From Macrocystis pyrifera (lineage: Eukaryota > Sar > Phaeophyceae > Laminariales > Laminariaceae): DNA of 64,000 nt. The position numbers and the translations under genes were made by a program. Below the pieces are notes generated by a model. The model had not been told where the DNA came from. It worked only from the letters and a program-made list of their open reading frames with translations, and ran no database searches. The stretch spans positions 2,356,001 through 2,420,000 of the forward strand of contig JASSKH010000025.1 of NCBI GenBank assembly GCA_031763025.1, read 5' to 3'. Below are positions 62,002 through 64,000 of this stretch, piece after piece (position 1 is the first letter of the stretch; each line of letters opens with the position of its first letter).

Positions 62002-62184
62002 ATCAACCTTTTACTGATGTATAAAAGAAAAACAACGGTTGAACCCGCTGCGTAACCGTCATTACGGGGCTTGTAAAAACCCGAGGATCCATTATCAGTT
62101 CCATTCGTCGGTATATTCGTCGGTATATGACGTGTTTTGGTGTTGACGAATCGTGGTGTGGACGATGCAACGTACCCCCCCCCC

Positions 62185-62712
62185 TATTATGTATAGGTTG
62201 GGCTGGCGTCGGTTGGCAACGACACTGTAAAACATGCCGCTCACTATTTGAGCTATAATAGACAACCAGGGTACCGCTTTTTTTTTTTTTTTGGCGGTCG
62301 GTCACAGCTGGTTGTCGAGTTAGAGGTGAACAACCTTTACGCCGCACAGGTGGGAATGATCGTATCACGTACCTGGTAGTGTTTATGGTAAGGCACCCAA
62401 GAGGCAGTTACATAGTACTCCCAATGCTGTCTCCGGAAGTGGCTACACCGAAAAATAAATTAACTCATTGAAACTGTCATCCATATGCAAGTCCGCCTCA
62501 CAAACGGTTCTTAGTAGGATGCAGCTCACCCTTCATGCGACTCGCCGAAAACCTCACGGCGCTTCGCGCTTGGTGCAAGCAATGTCTGCCTCGTCGGTGA
62601 AAAAACCGACATGCTCCGTCCCGGCATTGTAGGGATGCGAGGGTCTATGGTCATACGACTACGGCCATGCATGAGATCGAGTACATCTCTCTTATCGAGT
62701 ACACCCTCCCCC
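62185..62712 (+). mobile_element. C-SINE, full length
   Basis: Preceded by TACCCCCCCCCC, T16 run at 62278-62293, ends ATCGAGTACACCCTCCCCC. Its C-tail is interrupted by T, unlike the younger-looking copies. Confidence 0.88.
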
Positions 62713-63240
62713 TCTCGCGTGTGCTCATGTACCGATTGCCGGTCCATCGTTTTGTTGCCGCCACGTCGTTTTGTAACCGTCGCGCGTTGTCGTGTAACCG
62801 TCGCGCGTTGTTCTGAAACCGTCGCGTTGTATATAATAGCTCTTTTTTCGGCGATTGGTCGAGGTCGACGAGAGGGCGGAGCGATATGTATCTTCTTGAG
62901 GTCGATGCGTCGTTCGTTATGTAGCCGTTCCGTCACGTTTTATAACCGTTACGAACCTCAATGTAACCATTGAGCCGCTCTGTCCGTAGCCGTTGCGTCG
63001 TTTCCTATACAACCGTTGTGTCGTTTGTGTTGGACTGTTCCGTCATGTTCTGTATCCGTTGCGCCGTCTTTGTCACCGTTGCGTGGTTTCGTAACGGTTG
63101 TTTCGTTTCGAAACCGTCGCACCACTATGTCGCAGGGATGTCCGCTCCCCCGGTCTGAGGCAGTTACCTGCCAGCAATTATTTTTTGTCGGGGGGGATGA
63201 AAACGTCCCATCCCGGGTCAATTTTTCAGACGTGATATAA
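62713..63240. other. Unassigned DNA with CGTTGCGTCGTTTTGTAACC-like repeats
   Basis: Loose repeats of about 20 bp built on GTAACCGTCGCGCGTTGT recur between 62750 and 63120. No gene. Confidence 0.6.
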
Positions 63241-63328
63241 CATACCGCTCTGTCCCGAAATATCATGAGTCATTCAGGTCGGTTACTAATGTACGAAAGT
63301 TCCTTAATTTTCGGGATATAGTGGTATG
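63241..63328. mobile_element. MITE-B copy 6
   Basis: Arms ATACCGCTCTGTCCCGAAAT and ATTTTCGGGATATAGTGGTA; about 87 bp. Confidence 0.78.
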
Positions 63329-63514
63329 ACGTTAACATATAACTGCAAATTGACAGCTTTCATGAGTTTGCCCACCACACCGAAGACCACGTGTAGTGCC
63401 ATATGTGACGAGCTTAAGGGAGTGGCGCAAGAACGAGTGGAAACCCTACAGCATGCGTGTGACGCACAATTACGACGTTATGAAATATCTGCTCATTCAT
63501 GTACATTACATATC

Positions 63515-63623
63515 TATTACGGGGGTCCATAATTAACAGGACCTATGGTCTACATAAAAACCTATATATTTGCCTATTTTTACTAACAAAAATTGGTCCC
63601 GTTAACTATGGACCCCCGTAATA
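63515..63623. mobile_element. MITE-A copy 25
   Basis: Complete GTCC-subtype copy, both arms almost perfect. Confidence 0.9.
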
Positions 63624-63775
63624 CACATTATGCAGAGGCCCTTTTACAAGCGTGCAGAAGTGCACCTGCAATTTTTGGGGGACAAATCATTCTTGGAAAT
63701 AGCGTGGAACTGCTGTTACTATGGACTGAATCGTTTTTTTGTAGATCCTCTCGATGATTCCGCCAAACATTGTAC

Positions 63776-63861
63776 CTGGTATCGTATTGGTCAGTACGTT
63801 GACGCAGATGTTTGTTGTGGCGCCCACGGCCAAGAAGGCCTCCCCCGCACAAAACAGAGGA
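63776..63861 (-). CDS. Candidate internal exon, hydrophobic protein
   Basis: On the minus strand an acceptor (TTGTCGGCAG) and a donor (CCAG then GTACAA) bracket 86 nt. In the open phase they read PLFCAGEAFLAVGATTNI then CVNVLTNTIP, a hydrophobic, membrane-like segment. No family recognised and no partner exon in the window. Confidence 0.3.
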
Positions 63862-64000
63862 CTGCCGACAAACCAAAAAAAGGTTTTGAAGGCATTTCAC
63901 GCGTGATATACCGCACACTCACGGGTGGCACACGGAACGCAGCAGTACAGTCGTGGCAAAATATTTACAGAAACAAACAAAAGGATGCACCGAAGGAAGG

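Overview
This window looks like nuclear DNA of an intron-rich eukaryote with a large, repeat-filled genome, most likely a photosynthetic stramenopile (an ochrophyte, possibly a brown alga). The clues are two single-copy genes of about 17 kb each cut into ten small exons, introns of up to 6 kb packed with transposons and simple repeats, and a protein whose N-terminus reads as a signal peptide followed at once by Phe, the pattern of plastid-targeting leaders in algae with secondary plastids. The lineage is inferred from style; no rRNA or organelle marker is present.

Layout. 1-1.7 kb: a 30-bp minisatellite. 2-9 kb: retroelement debris, including the best LINE copy (5.55-7.32 kb), and two candidate terminal exons. 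9-14 kb: a palindromic repeat, a Gly/Asn-rich coding region (10.1-12.3 kb) and a candidate terminal exon. 14-19 kb: a tRNA-like insertion inside a MITE and two fragments of a second LINE family. 20.9-21.7 kb: two exons of an unrecognised gene. 23.74-41.0 kb (+): a ten-exon cupin/JmjC oxygenase gene of the ribosomal-oxygenase type. 42.8-60.0 kb (-): a ten-exon TRM5 gene (tRNA guanine-37 N1-methyltransferase), convergent with the oxygenase gene. 60.16/60.27 kb (+): the first exon of a probable TFIIIC small subunit, head-to-head with TRM5, so two tRNA-pathway genes appear to share a promoter of about 260 bp or less. 60.5-64 kb: repeats and one candidate exon.

The most distinctive feature is a LINE and a roughly 525-bp SINE-like family that share a related 3' end, both end in a poly(C) tract rather than poly(A), and both sit directly downstream of poly(C). 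Copies are therefore strung head-to-tail, each apparently inserted into the C-tail of an earlier one (29.7-30.8, 34.3-35.2 and 36.8-37.6 kb). Four families of short inverted-repeat elements (MITE-A to MITE-D) add 25, about 7, about 6 and 2 copies. Nested insertions give relative ages: MITE-A landed in MITE-C and in the SINE, and a tRNA-like element landed in MITE-A.

The exon models were built by hand from splice signals, phase agreement and family similarity. TRM5 closes in phase over all ten exons if three introns are GC-AG. The oxygenase model is in phase except for one missing G in a homopolymer, and lacks one expected short segment.
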